Below, in pieces: positions 7,194 through 17,236 of a stretch of 64,000 bases of DNA. Source of the DNA: Oscillospiraceae bacterium (lineage in GTDB: Bacteria; Bacillota; Clostridia; Oscillospirales; Ruminococcaceae); contig SVMR01000001.1 in assembly GCA_015067315.1 (NCBI GenBank), positions 1 through 64,000 of the forward strand, given 5' to 3'. The number at the start of each line of letters is the position of its first letter. Positions within the stretch are counted from its first letter, which is position 1. Position numbers and translations under genes: made by a program. The notes below the pieces were generated by a model, which saw only the letters and a program-made list of their open reading frames with translations, was not told the origin of the DNA and did no database searches.

Positions 7194-8753
7194 GTGCTCA
7201 AAAAAATGATATTGATTTTTCTTGTTTTCTGCATTGCTTTTTCCGGCTGCGGCGCGCCGAAAACTCTCGGTTTTGATATCCCAAGGGGCGTCGATTCCTT
7301 TGACCCCCAGCTTGCGGAAAGCGACCCGGAACTTATAATTGTTGAAAATTGCTTCCAGGGACTTCTTGATAAGGACGAAAACGGAATTGTAATTCCCGGA
7401 GCAGCGGAAAAATGGAGCGTTTCCGAAGACGGACTTATCTATACTTTCTATATAAAGGAAGGACTTTTTTGGAACGACGGCGAAACCCCGGTTACCGCGG
7501 ACGATTTTCTTTTTGCGTTTCTCCGGCTTTTCAGCCCGGAAACTTCCGCCCCTTCCCGAAGCGATTATTTCAACATAAAAAACTCCGAAGAATATCTTAA
7601 CGGAAAGGCCGGCGAAAAGGCTCTTGGAATAAAGGCGGTCAATGACCACAAACTTGTAATAACCCTCGAAAGTCCCGATCCCCTTTTCCCGGATCTTCTT
7701 ACAAACGCGGCGGCAATGCCCTGCAACCGGAAGTTCTTCGGGGAAACAAAAGGCCGCTACGGTCTTGGTCTTGCATATACCATGTTCAACGGCGCATATT
7801 ATGTCCGCCGAATCAACAACTACAGCTATGTTCTTTCCCCGAACGAATACAGCGAAATTGCAAACACGGAATATGACAACGTCTATCTTTTTGTTAAGGA
7901 CGACCCGAAGGAAAACGCCGTTTCCCGCCTTCTTGAAGAAACGGTTGACTGTTCCGTAATAAACCCTTCCGATAAGGATTTTCTTTCGGAAGAAGGGTTC
8001 GATATTCTTGAAAGCGAAAACACAACCTGGGTAATGGCTTTCAACACAAAAGACGAAATTCTTAAGAACAACAAAATCCGCCGCGCTTTTGCATACGCAA
8101 TCGACAAATCCCTTCTTGCGCCGAAAATCGAAGATAACTTCCGGATAGCGGATGCGTTCGTTCCGCCTTCCGTAACCCTTGGCGGAGAAAATTACCGCGA
8201 AATTGCCGGAGAAAGCTTCGCAGGTTTTGAATATGACCCGAAAATCGCCTCCGACCTTTTCAAGGAGGGACTTGAGGAACTCGGTCTTACAAAACTTCCG
8301 ACAATAACAATAATCTGCACCGAAGAATTTATTCCCGCCATGGGTTTTGTTCAAAAAAGCGTCCAGGATAACCTTGCGGTTTTCATAAACCTTATTCCCG
8401 TTTCGGAAAACGAACTCAATTCCGCCGTCGCTTCAGGGAATTTTGACCTTGCTCTTGTTCCCCTTACTCCCCAATATGACAACCCGAGCGCGATTTTTTC
8501 CGTTTTTACCGATTCGGATAACTTCACCGGTTTTTACCACGAGGATTTCAGCCGTGCGGTCAGCTCCGCTTCCAAAAAAAGCGATTTCACCGAAATGGCG
8601 GAAAGTTTTTCCGTTGCGGAACAGATGCTTCTCCAGGCAATGCCCGCCCTTCCCCTTTTTTACGAAACTTCGTATTTTGCCGTTTCGCATAAAATTTCCG
8701 GACTTGATTATTCCGTTTATGGCGGACATATCACCTTCCGGTTCTGTGAATAA
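7194..8753 (+). CDS. Oligopeptide-type ABC transporter substrate-binding lipoprotein (SBP family 5)
   Basis: A 519-residue extracellular solute-binding protein. The signal peptide ends in the lipobox FSGC at about residue 19. The family-5 layout follows: SFDPQLAESDPE near the start, WSVSEDGLIYTFYIKEGLFW near 72-91, and a C-terminal lobe with PALPLFYETSYFAVS. The GTG at 7194 is chosen because GGAGG at 7180-7184 sits nine bases upstream, whereas the ATG at 7206 would be 21 bases away. No permease or ATPase genes adjoin, so it is an orphan receptor that must use a transporter encoded elsewhere. Confidence 0.9.
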   Translation: MLKKMILIFLVFCIAFSGCGAPKTLGFDIPRGVDSFDPQLAESDPELIIVENCFQGLLDKDENGIVIPGAAEKWSVSEDGLIYTFYIKEGLFWNDGETPVTADDFLFAFLRLFSPETSAPSRSDYFNIKNSEEYLNGKAGEKALGIKAVNDHKLVITLESPDPLFPDLLTNAAAMPCNRKFFGETKGRYGLGLAYTMFNGAYYVRRINNYSYVLSPNEYSEIANTEYDNVYLFVKDDPKENAVSRLLEETVDCSVINPSDKDFLSEEGFDILESENTTWVMAFNTKDEILKNNKIRRAFAYAIDKSLLAPKIEDNFRIADAFVPPSVTLGGENYREIAGESFAGFEYDPKIASDLFKEGLEELGLTKLPTITIICTEEFIPAMGFVQKSVQDNLAVFINLIPVSENELNSAVASGNFDLALVPLTPQYDNPSAIFSVFTDSDNFTGFYHEDFSRAVSSASKKSDFTEMAESFSVAEQMLLQAMPALPLFYETSYFAVSHKISGLDYSVYGGHITFRFCE

Positions 8754-8760
8754 AAACAAA

Positions 8761-8800
8761 AAAATCCGCCTTTGGAAAAGGCGGATTTTTTGTTTTTTTT
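8761..8800 (+). terminator. Intrinsic terminator after the solute-binding protein
   Basis: The stem AAAATCCGCC/GGCGGATTTT (8761-8770 with 8780-8789) is followed by a long T run. Confidence 0.92.
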
Positions 8801-8871
8801 CTTTGCAATATAACGGCGGATGTGGTATTATATTTTACGGAATCTTTTTTTCGGAAGGGCGGCGGCTTTTT

Positions 8872-9366
8872 TTGAAAACGCTTATAATCTATTCTTCAAA
8901 AACCGGCACAACAAAAAAATGCGCGGCGCTTCTTGCCGCAAATATCGGCGCGGACAGCTGCGACCTTTTTGAAATTTCCGAAGAAATTCCGGAAATTTCC
9001 GGCTATGACTGCGTCGCAATCGGTTCCTACGTAAGAATGGGCGTTATCGACAAAAAAATCTCCGCTTTTCTTCAAAAGCATAAGGAAGAACTTTTCGGAA
9101 CAAAGTTCGGGCTTTTTATCTGTTCCTGCCTTTCCGACAAAGTTTCCGACGCGATAACGAAGAATTTTCCGGAAGAATTTATGGACCATGCCGCAATAAT
9201 CGACCATTTCGGCGGCGAACTTCAGCAGGATAAAATTAAAGGATTCGATAAAATTATTGTCAATTCGATCCTCAGAATTTCAAAAACCGACCCGAACTTC
9301 CGGATTGCTGATAAAATAATTCCCGAAAGCATTACAAATTTTTCAAACGTTTTAAAAGAGATATAA
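8872..9366 (+). CDS. Flavodoxin-domain protein (HemG-like flavodoxin)
   Basis: A 164-residue flavodoxin-like protein. The N-terminal phosphate loop SSKTGTTKKCA (about 7-17) binds FMN, and GSYVRMGVID and CSCLSDK match the flavodoxin-5/HemG-like group. The start is taken as TTG at 8872 behind a purine-rich GGAAGGG; earlier in-frame codons run back through the terminator and the preceding gene. It probably carries electrons in an anaerobic redox process. Not linked to haem genes here, so a protoporphyrinogen oxidase role is not claimed. Confidence 0.82.
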   Translation: MKTLIIYSSKTGTTKKCAALLAANIGADSCDLFEISEEIPEISGYDCVAIGSYVRMGVIDKKISAFLQKHKEELFGTKFGLFICSCLSDKVSDAITKNFPEEFMDHAAIIDHFGGELQQDKIKGFDKIIVNSILRISKTDPNFRIADKIIPESITNFSNVLKEI

Positions 9367-9406
9367 AAAAAGCCGTGCTCCGCCGAGCACGGTTTTTCTT
9401 TTTTTC
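9365..9406. terminator. Bidirectional terminator between flavodoxin and greA
   Basis: CCGTGCTC (9373-9380) pairs with GAGCACGG (9385-9392), with A and T runs on the two sides. It serves two converging genes. The stem is an inverted pair of the CGTGCTC word discussed in the findings. Confidence 0.9.
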
Positions 9407-9908
9407 AATAGCTTGCAAGAGGTGCCGTTCCGTCGTCCTCCATTTTTTCGATGGATTTTATCACAACGTCATAGCTGTAATCGCCGTTTACCTCAACCTT
9501 GCAGGTATCGCCGAGTTTTTTCCCGAAAACCGCTTTTCCGAATGGGGATTCCTTGCTTACAAAACCGGCGGAAACGTCATAGCGGACTTCCGTGACTATC
9601 CGGTAGGATTCTTCCATATCATCCTCCGGAATATAGACGGTAACTTTATCGAAAAGACCCACAACCCCTTCTTCGGAACGGTCTTCGATTATAACCGCCG
9701 TTTTTATCATCGCTTCAAGATAGCGGATTCTGCTGTCGTTGCGGCCTTTTGCCCTTTTTGCTTCCTTATATTCAAAGTTTTCCGAAAGGTCGCCGAAGCT
9801 TCGGGCGGTTTTTACGTCATCAAGAATCTGGGGGCGCAGAACAAGTTTCCGGTATTCAAGTTCCTCTTCCATCTTTTTTATATCGTTGGCGGTAAGTTCG
9901 TCATGCAT
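9405..9908 (-). CDS. greA: Transcription elongation factor GreA
   Basis: A 167-residue GreA/GreB family protein. The N-terminal coiled coil (about 1-75) contains the family signature FGDLSENFEYKEAKRAKG at about 38-55, whose acidic tip stimulates RNA polymerase to cleave backtracked transcripts. The C-terminal FKBP-like half ends with SPFGKAVFGKKLGDTCKVEV, close to the family ending. Usual length is about 158. It has its own promoter at 9944-9973 and faces the flavodoxin gene across a shared terminator. Confidence 0.94.
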   Translation of the reverse strand: MHDELTANDIKKMEEELEYRKLVLRPQILDDVKTARSFGDLSENFEYKEAKRAKGRNDSRIRYLEAMIKTAVIIEDRSEEGVVGLFDKVTVYIPEDDMEESYRIVTEVRYDVSAGFVSKESPFGKAVFGKKLGDTCKVEVNGDYSYDVVIKSIEKMEDDGTAPLASY

Positions 9909-9943
9909 AAAAATTTTTCTGCCTTTCGTTTTATAATAAATAC

Positions 9944-9973
9944 ATTATAGTCCTTTTTTGATATATTTTTCAA
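9944..9973 (-). promoter_or_regulatory. Promoter of greA
   Basis: TTGAAA (9973-9968), an 18-base spacer and TATAAT (9949-9944) on the minus strand. Confidence 0.65.
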
Positions 9974-10005
9974 GGATTATTGGGTTAAAATATAAAAAAT
10001 AGGAC

Positions 10006-10034
10006 TTTTCAGTTTATGTGAAAAGTAGTATAAT
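10006..10034 (+). promoter_or_regulatory. Probable promoter of the degV-serine dehydratase pair
   Basis: A consensus TATAAT at 10029-10034 with a weak -35 (TTTTCA) 17 bases before it; 47 bases upstream of the degV start. Confidence 0.5.
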
Positions 10035-10081
10035 ATAAAATGTATTAATATTGTTAAGCGAAAAGGAGGAAATTATTTTTA

Positions 10082-10936
10082 ATGAGACCTATCAAAATCA
10101 TCAGCGACAGCACGGCCGATCTCCCGAAAGAACTTATTGAAAAATATGATATCGAAGTTCTTCCCCTTTCCGTAACCCTTGGGGAAAACACTTTTAGAGA
10201 CGGTTTGGAAATCTGCCCGCAGGATATTTTCAAATTTTATGAAGAAACAAAAACCCTTCCGAAAACTTCCGCTGTTTCCGTTCTGGAATATACCGAAGCT
10301 TTCACTTCCTGGGTCGAAAAAGGCTATGACGTAGTTCATTTCACAATCAGCTCCACCATGTCCGCCTGCTTCCAGAACGCAACCATTGCGGCAGTTGAAA
10401 CAGGTCACGTCTGGACAATCAACTCCGAAAACCTTTCTACCGGAATCGGTCTTCTTGTTGTTCTTGCTGCTGAACTTGCCGCAAAAGGCGAAAGCGCGGA
10501 AATTATCTTCAAACATATTGAAGAAGCAAAAAAACGCGTTGACGCAAGCTTTATTCTCAACCAGCTTGAATTCCTTCATAAAGGCGGAAGATGCAGCGGC
10601 GTTGCAGCCCTCGGTGCAAACCTTCTCAAACTCAAACCCTGCATTGAAGTTGCCGAAGGCAAGATGAAAGTCGGCAAAAAATACCGCGGCGCTTATGAAA
10701 AATGCGCTCTTGAATATGTCCGCGACAGACTTTCCGGAAACGACAATATCGAAACCGATATAATCTTCCTCACCTGGACCGGAATTGATTCCAAACTTCT
10801 CAAAGAGATTGAAAAAGAAATAAAAAAATGCCATAAGTTCCATACAATCATCGTAAACGAAGCCGGAAGCACCATTTCCGGACATTGCGGTCCCGGAACT
10901 TTCGGTGTTCTTTATTTCCGCAAGGAGAATATTTAA
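10082..10936 (+). CDS. DegV family fatty-acid-binding protein
   Basis: A 284-residue DegV protein with the signature SDSTADLP at about 8-15 and the family's fatty-acid pocket segments (HFTISSTMSACFQNA, LNQLEFLHKGGRCSG, ending in AGSTISGHCGPGTFG). DegV/FakB proteins present fatty acids to the FakA kinase for phospholipid synthesis; no fakA is nearby, so this role is family knowledge. The ATG at 10082 is preceded by AAGGAGG at about 10063-10069. The serine dehydratase gene starts 18 bases downstream, so they are probably co-transcribed. Confidence 0.9.
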   Translation: MRPIKIISDSTADLPKELIEKYDIEVLPLSVTLGENTFRDGLEICPQDIFKFYEETKTLPKTSAVSVLEYTEAFTSWVEKGYDVVHFTISSTMSACFQNATIAAVETGHVWTINSENLSTGIGLLVVLAAELAAKGESAEIIFKHIEEAKKRVDASFILNQLEFLHKGGRCSGVAALGANLLKLKPCIEVAEGKMKVGKKYRGAYEKCALEYVRDRLSGNDNIETDIIFLTWTGIDSKLLKEIEKEIKKCHKFHTIIVNEAGSTISGHCGPGTFGVLYFRKENI

Positions 10937-10954
10937 AACAAAAGAAGGGTTAAG

Positions 10955-12163
10955 ATGAAAAGTTTAACCAACCTTTACCGAATCGGAAGAGGTCCTTCAA
11001 GTTCCCATACAATCGGACCGGAAAGAGCGGCGCTTTATTTCAAGGGCAAAAACCCGGATGCGGACGGTTTTTCCGTAACGCTTTACGGTTCCCTTTCAAA
11101 AACCGGAAAAGGTCATATGACCGATGCCGTTCTGCGCCAGACCCTTGCCCCGGTTCCTTCCGAAATAATCTTCGATTTTGAAACGGACGAAAACAGTTTT
11201 TATCATCCAAACGCAATGGATATGTCCGCCTTCAAAAACGGCGAGGAAATCGATAAAATCCGGGTTTATTCCATCGGCGGCGGCGAAATTGCCGTTGAGG
11301 GAACGGATTACGTCGCTCCGCCGGAAGTTTATTATGAAGAAAGCTTCGAGCAAATCGCAGATTATTGCCGCGAACACGAAATCCGGATCTGGGAATACGT
11401 CGAGCGGATGGAAGGTCCCCATATCTGGGATTATCTTGAAGAAGTCTGGGGCCAGATGAAGCGCACCATTAAAGAGGGTCTTAAATCCGAAGGCGTTCTT
11501 GCGGGCGGTCTTGGCGTCCAGCGCAAAGCGGCTTTTCTCTATAACCAATATCATATGGACGAAAGCGCGGAAACAAAGGAAAACAGAATCGTCTGTTCCT
11601 ATGCTTTTGCCGTCGGCGAACAGAACGCCAGCAACGGAACGGTTGTAACCGCTCCCACCTGCGGCGCCGCAGGAGTTATGCCCGCCGTTCTTTATTATTG
11701 GCAGAAAAAGCGCAAGGTTTCCGATATTGATATTCTTCACGGACTTGCAACCGGCGGAATAATCGGAAATCTTATCAAGACAAACGCTTCAATTTCCGGC
11801 GCGGAATGCGGATGCCAGGCGGAAATCGGAACAGCCTGCTGCATGGCTTCCGCCGCTCTTGCGGAAATCTGCGGAATGAGCCTTGACCAGATCGAATATG
11901 CGGCGGAGGTTTCAATGGAGCATATGCTCGGACTTACCTGCGACCCCATTGACGGACTTGTTCAGATTCCCTGCATCGAGCGAAACGCCGTTGCGGCGAT
12001 GCGTTCCATAAACGCAATCTCCCTTGCGAATTTCCTTACTCATACAAGGAAGATTTCCTTCGACACGGTTGTAAAAACCATGTACGAAACGGGAAAAGAC
12101 ATCAAAAGCCATTACCGCGAAACTTCCGAAGGCGGATTGGCGAAGCATTATTGCTGCGATTGA
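10955..12163 (+). CDS. L-serine dehydratase, iron-sulfur-dependent, single chain
   Basis: A 402-residue protein that deaminates L-serine to pyruvate and ammonia using a [4Fe-4S] cluster. The N-terminal part (about 1-135) is the beta domain with the signature GRGPSSSHTIGPERAA at about 9-24. The rest is the alpha domain with VTAPTCGAAGVMPAVL, GCQAEIGTACCMASA and CDPIDGLVQIPCIERN, which supply cluster and substrate ligands. Many clostridia split these into SdaAB and SdaAA; here both are fused and compact. A strong terminator follows. Confidence 0.93.
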   Translation: MKSLTNLYRIGRGPSSSHTIGPERAALYFKGKNPDADGFSVTLYGSLSKTGKGHMTDAVLRQTLAPVPSEIIFDFETDENSFYHPNAMDMSAFKNGEEIDKIRVYSIGGGEIAVEGTDYVAPPEVYYEESFEQIADYCREHEIRIWEYVERMEGPHIWDYLEEVWGQMKRTIKEGLKSEGVLAGGLGVQRKAAFLYNQYHMDESAETKENRIVCSYAFAVGEQNASNGTVVTAPTCGAAGVMPAVLYYWQKKRKVSDIDILHGLATGGIIGNLIKTNASISGAECGCQAEIGTACCMASAALAEICGMSLDQIEYAAEVSMEHMLGLTCDPIDGLVQIPCIERNAVAAMRSINAISLANFLTHTRKISFDTVVKTMYETGKDIKSHYRETSEGGLAKHYCCD

Positions 12164-12171
12164 TTACATAA

Positions 12172-12216
12172 CATAAAGAAAAAGCGATGTGCCTTTGGCG
12201 CATCGCTTTTTCTTTA
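12172..12216. terminator. Bidirectional terminator between serine dehydratase and truB
   Basis: A long stem, AAAGAAAAAGCGATG with its complement around a CCTTTGG-like loop, flanked by A and T runs; it serves two converging genes. Confidence 0.92.
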
Positions 12217-13113
12217 TTTATCGGTATTAAGCATTTTCCGGAGTTTAAGTTCGTTTGCTTCCTCGTCCATATAGGAAATTCCGAGGAGCATTCCGTTTTC
12301 ATCGAAAACCGCTATGTTTCCGGGGATTTCTCCCCAGCCTCTCTTTTGCAGTTCAAGGGGTACTCCGCTCCGGTAAAGTCTTTTATCAAAATCGTCGAGA
12401 ACAAGCCTTGGAAGACCGGAATAGAGTCTTTCAATCGGTATAAGATGTTCTTCAAAAGTTCCGTTTTGCATCATTTCTTCGATTTCGGCGATCGTATAGC
12501 ATTCGGAAAGTTCAAAACCCGCCGCCATTGTTCTTTCAAGGGCGGTCATTGAAGCGCCGCAGCCCAGTTTTTCGCCCATATCGTTTATGAGAGTCCGGAT
12601 AAAAGTTCCCTTTCCGCAGGAAACTTCGATTCTTGCGGTCTGAGCATGCTCATCAAATTCAAGAAGCTTTATATCATAAACCTCAATTTCCTTTTGAGCA
12701 CGCTCGACGATTTTCCCTTCCCTTGCAAGGTCATAAAGAGGTCTTCCGTTAACCTTAACCGCGGAATACATGGGCGGGGTCTGCATCTGTTTTCCAACAA
12801 AGCCTTCGATAACGTGCTCAAATTCTTCCTTTGAAACGTTGCTTTCCTTTTTTTCGAGCACGCGCCCGAAAACATCCTGGGTATCGGTAACAATTCCGAA
12901 TTTAAGGTCCGCAATATAGCGTTTGTCCTCGTTCGGAAGAATATCGCAGCATTTTGTCGCTCCGCCGAAGAAAAGCGGAAGAACTCCCGTTGCCATGGGG
13001 TCAAGGGTTCCGGAATGTCCGATTTTCCTTGTCTTAGTGACGCCCCGGAGTTTTCCGATAACGTCGAAGGAAGTGAACTTCTGGGGCTTTTTTACCGGAA
13101 GGATTCCTGTCAT
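12214..13113 (-). CDS. truB: tRNA pseudouridine-55 synthase TruB
   Basis: A 299-residue synthase that makes pseudouridine at position 55 of the tRNA T-loop. Motif GHSGTLDPMATGVL (about 33-46) carries the catalytic Asp; KRYIADLKFG and GTFIRTLINDMG follow as in the family. It is the last gene of the rimP-nusA-infB cluster and overlaps nrnA by four bases (ATGA). The gene contains two exact copies of TGAGCAC/GTGCTCA (12695, 12814), in different frames. Confidence 0.95.
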   Translation of the reverse strand: MTGILPVKKPQKFTSFDVIGKLRGVTKTRKIGHSGTLDPMATGVLPLFFGGATKCCDILPNEDKRYIADLKFGIVTDTQDVFGRVLEKKESNVSKEEFEHVIEGFVGKQMQTPPMYSAVKVNGRPLYDLAREGKIVERAQKEIEVYDIKLLEFDEHAQTARIEVSCGKGTFIRTLINDMGEKLGCGASMTALERTMAAGFELSECYTIAEIEEMMQNGTFEEHLIPIERLYSGLPRLVLDDFDKRLYRSGVPLELQKRGWGEIPGNIAVFDENGMLLGISYMDEEANELKLRKMLNTDK

Positions 13114-14075
13114 TCCGCCGCCTCCCCCAAAACCTTTTCAACAGCTTTGAGCATCGCTTTTTTCGCGGTTTCAAGATCGCCTTCAATGAAGCATCCCGCC
13201 GCGCAGCGGTGACCGCCGCCGCCGAAATTTCCGCAAAGAACGGAAGCATCGACCTCTTCGCCGGTGCGGACGGAAATTTTATATCCGTTGTCCCTTTGGC
13301 GAAGGGTTATTCCAACAAGAACGCCTTCAACTTCTCTCGGCATTGCGGCGACGCCTTCCAGTTCGGATTCCTCCGCGCCGGTTTCTTCAAGCATCTTTTT
13401 GGTAATGCAGACAACCGCGCATTTATTATCAAAATAAAGTTCAAGGGAATTCAGAACTTCCCTTTCGATTGCGATTCTTGAAAAGGATTTTACCTCGAAC
13501 ATGGCGCGGTTTATCATCACAAAATCGCATCCTGCCTTGAACATTCTTCCTGCAACCGCATGGGTATGTCCGGTTGTGTTGGAATAGCGGAAACATCCGG
13601 TATCGGTGGAAACGCCGGTATAGATGCAGTCTGCAATTGTTTTGGTAAGTTCCGCTTCATCGAATCCATAGCAGATATCTTCGATTATTTCGCAGCATGC
13701 AGCCGCGGTATCCCGCACAAGCCAATCCTTTGCATAATGCTTGTTGGAACCGTGGTGGTCGATGCAAAGATCGACCTTTCCGCGGTATTTTTCAAGTTTT
13801 TCGCCGAAAAGCTGTTCGTCAGCAATATCCACCGCAACAATGTTTTTCGGTTCAAAATCCTTTTCTTCATATCCGGCAAGGAGATATGAATACTGCTTCG
13901 GAAATCCGTCATGGCATTCAACCCTGCTTCTTTTTCCAAGCTGGTTAAGGATATAATGGAGCGCAAAGGCGGAACCGAGAGTATCGCCGTCCGGGTTCCG
14001 GTGGCTTAAAATCACAATATCGTCCATTCCCCGAAGAATTTCGCAGCATTTTTGTACGGAAACTTCCATATTCAT
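13110..14075 (-). CDS. nrnA: DHH-family oligoribonuclease / pAp phosphatase NrnA
   Basis: A 321-residue DHH/DHHA1 phosphoesterase that degrades nano-RNAs and 3'-phosphoadenosine 5'-phosphate. Motifs: SHRNPDGDTLGSA (about 24-36), VDIAD, DHHGSNKHYA (about 108-117) for the two metal ions, and the DHHA1 glycine loop GGGGHRCAAGC (about 290-300). It stands in its usual place between rbfA and truB. The start at 14075 lies 21 bases after the rbfA stop. Confidence 0.94.
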   Translation of the reverse strand: MNMEVSVQKCCEILRGMDDIVILSHRNPDGDTLGSAFALHYILNQLGKRSRVECHDGFPKQYSYLLAGYEEKDFEPKNIVAVDIADEQLFGEKLEKYRGKVDLCIDHHGSNKHYAKDWLVRDTAAACCEIIEDICYGFDEAELTKTIADCIYTGVSTDTGCFRYSNTTGHTHAVAGRMFKAGCDFVMINRAMFEVKSFSRIAIEREVLNSLELYFDNKCAVVCITKKMLEETGAEESELEGVAAMPREVEGVLVGITLRQRDNGYKISVRTGEEVDASVLCGNFGGGGHRCAAGCFIEGDLETAKKAMLKAVEKVLGEAAE

Positions 14076-14096
14076 TTCTCCTTTCCCGATTATTTG

Positions 14097-14444
14097 TTAT
14101 TCTTCGCCGATTTCGCGGAGAATTTTTTGAATTCCCGCGCTGTATTCGATGGAATCGTCCGGAATGAAATGGAATTCCGGAACTTTGCGGAGTTCAAGTC
14201 GCATCATCATTTCGTGACGGATGAAGCCGCCCGCTTTTGTAAGAACTTTTACCGCTTCTTTTGCTTTTTCCATTCCCTCAAGGGAACTGATATATACTTT
14301 GCAGTGGGAAAGATCGTTTGTAAGCTCGATGCGGACAACGCTTATCATTCCGCCGGAGATTCTCGGATCTTTCATGCTGCGGAGGATATCCATCAACTCG
14401 CGGCGGATATCCTCGCTTGTTCTGTTAAGTTTAAATCCTGCCAT
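14097..14444 (-). CDS. rbfA: 30S ribosome-binding factor RbfA
   Basis: A 115-residue type II KH-fold protein for 30S maturation and cold adaptation. It shows the typical start (RTSEDIRRELMDILRSMKDPRI) and the SHCKVYISSLEG strand. It lies 12 bases after infB in the conserved cluster. Length is normal. Confidence 0.95.
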   Translation of the reverse strand: MAGFKLNRTSEDIRRELMDILRSMKDPRISGGMISVVRIELTNDLSHCKVYISSLEGMEKAKEAVKVLTKAGGFIRHEMMMRLELRKVPEFHFIPDDSIEYSAGIQKILREIGEE

Positions 14445-14456
14445 ATTTCCTCCGCC

Positions 14457-17213
14457 TTAGTCTTCGCGATATTCTTCAACGATGTATGCTTCGAAAACGT
14501 CGCCTTCTTTGATATCGTTGAATTTGGTAAGAGTCATACCGCATTCATAACCGGAAGCAACTTCTTTAACGTCGTCTTTGAAACGTTTAAGGCTGGAAAG
14601 TTTGTCGTCGGCAATAATGATACCGTCACGGACAACGCGGATGTTTGCGTTTCTTGCAATTTTACCTTCGAGAACATAGCAGCCTGCAACGGTACCGACG
14701 TTGGAAATTTTATAAACCTGGCGGATTTCTGCGCGGCCGAGGTCAACGTCGCGGAATTTGGGAGCAAGCATACCTTTCATTGCGGATTCGATCTCTTCGA
14801 TTGCGTCGTAGATGATTCTGTAAAGACGGATATCAACGCCTTCGCGTTCCGCGGTATCTCTTGCGGTGGTATCGGGACGGACGTTGAAGCCTACGATGAT
14901 TGCGTTGGAAACCTGGGCAAGCATAACGTCGGATTCGTTAACCGCGCCGACTGCGCCGTGGATAACTCTTACGCGGACTTCATCGTTGGAGATTTTTTCA
15001 AGGGACTGACGAACCGCTTCAACGGAACCCTGTACGTCAGCTTTGACGATGATGGGAAGTTCCTTGATTTCGCCTTCGGCGATCTGGTTGAAGAGGTTAT
15101 CGAGAGTGACTTTCTGATACTGTTTGAATGCTTCCTGTTTTGCTTCATATTCACGCTGTTCAACAAGTTCGCGTGCAAGTTTTTCATCAGAAACTGCGTT
15201 GAACTGGTCGCCGCCGGTGGGAACGGAATCAAGACCGGTGATTTCAACAGGGATGGAAGGACCTGCTTCGGAAATTCTGTTGCCTTTGTCGTCGATCATA
15301 ACACGAACTTTACCAACTGCGGTACCTGCGATTACAACGTCGCCGGTATGGAGAGTACCGTTCTGAACAAGCATGGTTGCAACAGGACCGCGGCCTTTAT
15401 CGAGTCTGGATTCGATAACGGTGCCTTTTGCCATTCTGTCGGGGTTTGCTTTGAGTTCGCGGACTTCCGCAACAAGGGTGATCATTTCGAGAAGGGTGTC
15501 GATGTTTTCACCGGTTTTTGCGGAAACGGGAACGCAGATTACGTCGCCGCCCCATTCTTCGGGAATAAGACCGTATTCGGTAAGACCCTGCATAACTTTA
15601 TCGGGGTTTGCGGTGGGTTTATCGATTTTGTTGATTGCAACGATAATGGAAACTTCCGCGGCTTTTGCGTGGTTGATTGCTTCAACGGTCTGGGGCATAA
15701 TGCCGTCGTCCGCCGCAACAACAAGGATTGCGATATCGGTGCAAAGTGCGCCTCTTGCGCGCATTGCGGTGAATGCTTCGTGACCGGGGGTATCGAGGAA
15801 GGTGATGGAGCTTCCGCTTTCGGTGGTAACTCTGTATGCGCCGAGGTGCTGGGTAATGCCGCCCGCTTCGCCGGAAGCAACATGTGCGCTTCTGATGTAG
15901 TCGAGGATGGAAGTTTTGCCGTGGTCAACGTGACCCATTACGCAGACAACGGGGTCGCGGGTGATGAGATTTGCCGCATCGTCCTCGCTGTCGTCGATAA
16001 GACGGTCTTCGATTGTAACAACAACTTCTTTTTCAACTTTTGCGCCGATATCCATTGCGATAAGCGCGGCGGTATCGTAGTCGATAACTTCGTTTACGGA
16101 AACCATCATACCCTGAAGCATAAGGCGCTTGATGATTTCGGAAGAAGCGATTTTGAGTTTGAGAGCAAGATCGCCGACGGTGATTTCATCGGGAATGGTG
16201 ATTTCGAGTTTCTGTCTGCGCTGGCGTTCCATTTCGAGCTTTTTGAGTTTTTCCTGTTCCATCTCATGTTTGCTCTTCTTGGGTTTGCCCTGCTGTTTGC
16301 TCTTCTGGTTGAGTTTCTGTTTGTTGGTATAGCTGTCGCTCATGGAAGAAGCGGGAGCGATCTGTTCGTATTTGTCGTTGTATTTATCAAGATCGACGGA
16401 AACCGCGCTCATATCAACGTGAGCAACGCCTGCCGCAAGTTTTTCTGCCGGAGGCTGGTTTGCGGGTCTGGGTTTTCTTTCAACGGGTTTTTTCGGTTCA
16501 TGGCGGTGGCTGTTGTCCTCTTTGTCTTTATCGAATCCGAAGTTTCCGCCGAAACGGTCGTTTTTGTTAAAGTTCGGTTTATCGCCGAAGCGGTCGTTTT
16601 TCTGGAATCCGGGTTTGTCGCCGAATTTTTTGTCGCCCTGGGGTCTGTCGCCGAATTTACGGTCGCCCTGCTGGGGCTTATCGCCAAATTTACGGTCGCC
16701 GTTCTGGGGTTTGTCGCCGAATTTGCGGTCGCCGTTCTGAGGTCTTTCGGAACGCTGGTCGTTTCTTCTTTCGTTCTGGCGGTTGTCGCGGTTTTCGGAA
16801 GGTTTGCGTTCCGCAGGTTTCTGTTCGGTTTTCTGAACAGGTTTTTCCTCCGCTTTGGGCGCGGGTTTATGTTCGGGTTTCTTTTCTTCTTTTACTGCGG
16901 GTTTTTCCGCTTTCGGGGCGGTTTTTTCCGCTTTCGGGGCGGGTTTAACCTCTTCGGTTTTAACTTCCGCCTTGGGTTCTTCTTTTTTCGGTTCGGTTTT
17001 GGGCTGTCCGGCCATTGCGAAATAAGGAGCAAAACTTGTTACTTCGTTCTTTTTGGTATAATGTTCAAAAACGTAGTTAAGCTCCTCTTCGGTAAGTGCG
17101 GCCTGGGCCTTTTTTTGCGGAAACTTTTCGCCGAGAACGTCAAGAACTTCTTTTACAGGTTCTTTAAGGTCTTTTGCAAGGTCCGCAACTTTATATTTAA
17201 TATTTTCAATCAT
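14457..17213 (-). CDS. infB: Translation initiation factor IF-2
   Basis: A 918-residue GTPase that delivers initiator tRNA to the 30S subunit. It has an N-terminal IF2_N domain (about 1-60), a long low-complexity linker rich in Lys/Pro/Glu (about 70-280) with tandem DRKFGDKP-type repeats, then the G domain ([23 protein letters not shown]) and domains II-IV. The ATG at 17213 is chosen because GGAGG at 17225-17229 is 11 bases away; the ATG at 17222 is only two bases from it. The basic/Gly-rich linker is unusually repetitive but its function is not conserved. Confidence 0.95.
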   Translation of the reverse strand: MIENIKYKVADLAKDLKEPVKEVLDVLGEKFPQKKAQAALTEEELNYVFEHYTKKNEVTSFAPYFAMAGQPKTEPKKEEPKAEVKTEEVKPAPKAEKTAPKAEKPAVKEEKKPEHKPAPKAEEKPVQKTEQKPAERKPSENRDNRQNERRNDQRSERPQNGDRKFGDKPQNGDRKFGDKPQQGDRKFGDRPQGDKKFGDKPGFQKNDRFGDKPNFNKNDRFGGNFGFDKDKEDNSHRHEPKKPVERKPRPANQPPAEKLAAGVAHVDMSAVSVDLDKYNDKYEQIAPASSMSDSYTNKQKLNQKSKQQGKPKKSKHEMEQEKLKKLEMERQRRQKLEITIPDEITVGDLALKLKIASSEIIKRLMLQGMMVSVNEVIDYDTAALIAMDIGAKVEKEVVVTIEDRLIDDSEDDAANLITRDPVVCVMGHVDHGKTSILDYIRSAHVASGEAGGITQHLGAYRVTTESGSSITFLDTPGHEAFTAMRARGALCTDIAILVVAADDGIMPQTVEAINHAKAAEVSIIVAINKIDKPTANPDKVMQGLTEYGLIPEEWGGDVICVPVSAKTGENIDTLLEMITLVAEVRELKANPDRMAKGTVIESRLDKGRGPVATMLVQNGTLHTGDVVIAGTAVGKVRVMIDDKGNRISEAGPSIPVEITGLDSVPTGGDQFNAVSDEKLARELVEQREYEAKQEAFKQYQKVTLDNLFNQIAEGEIKELPIIVKADVQGSVEAVRQSLEKISNDEVRVRVIHGAVGAVNESDVMLAQVSNAIIVGFNVRPDTTARDTAEREGVDIRLYRIIYDAIEEIESAMKGMLAPKFRDVDLGRAEIRQVYKISNVGTVAGCYVLEGKIARNANIRVVRDGIIIADDKLSSLKRFKDDVKEVASGYECGMTLTKFNDIKEGDVFEAYIVEEYRED
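16545..16745 (-). repeat. In-frame tandem repeat within the IF-2 linker
   Basis: About seven imperfect copies of a unit encoding (N/Q)[10 protein letters not shown], later [11 protein letters not shown], are laid head to tail. Copies differ mainly by synonymous or conservative changes, which fits expansion by slippage in a disordered linker. Confidence 0.8.
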
Positions 17214-17236
17214 CGTATGCATTTCCTCCAATTGTT

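Noticed and set aside
7146-8354. A 402-codon antisense frame opposite the solute-binding protein
   Set aside because: Shadow of a clear lipoprotein gene, no start signal and no recognisable domain.
8443-8871. Extended N-terminus for the flavodoxin gene
   Set aside because: The in-frame extension runs through the preceding gene and its terminator; the product would have a nonsense Arg/Phe/Pro-rich leader.
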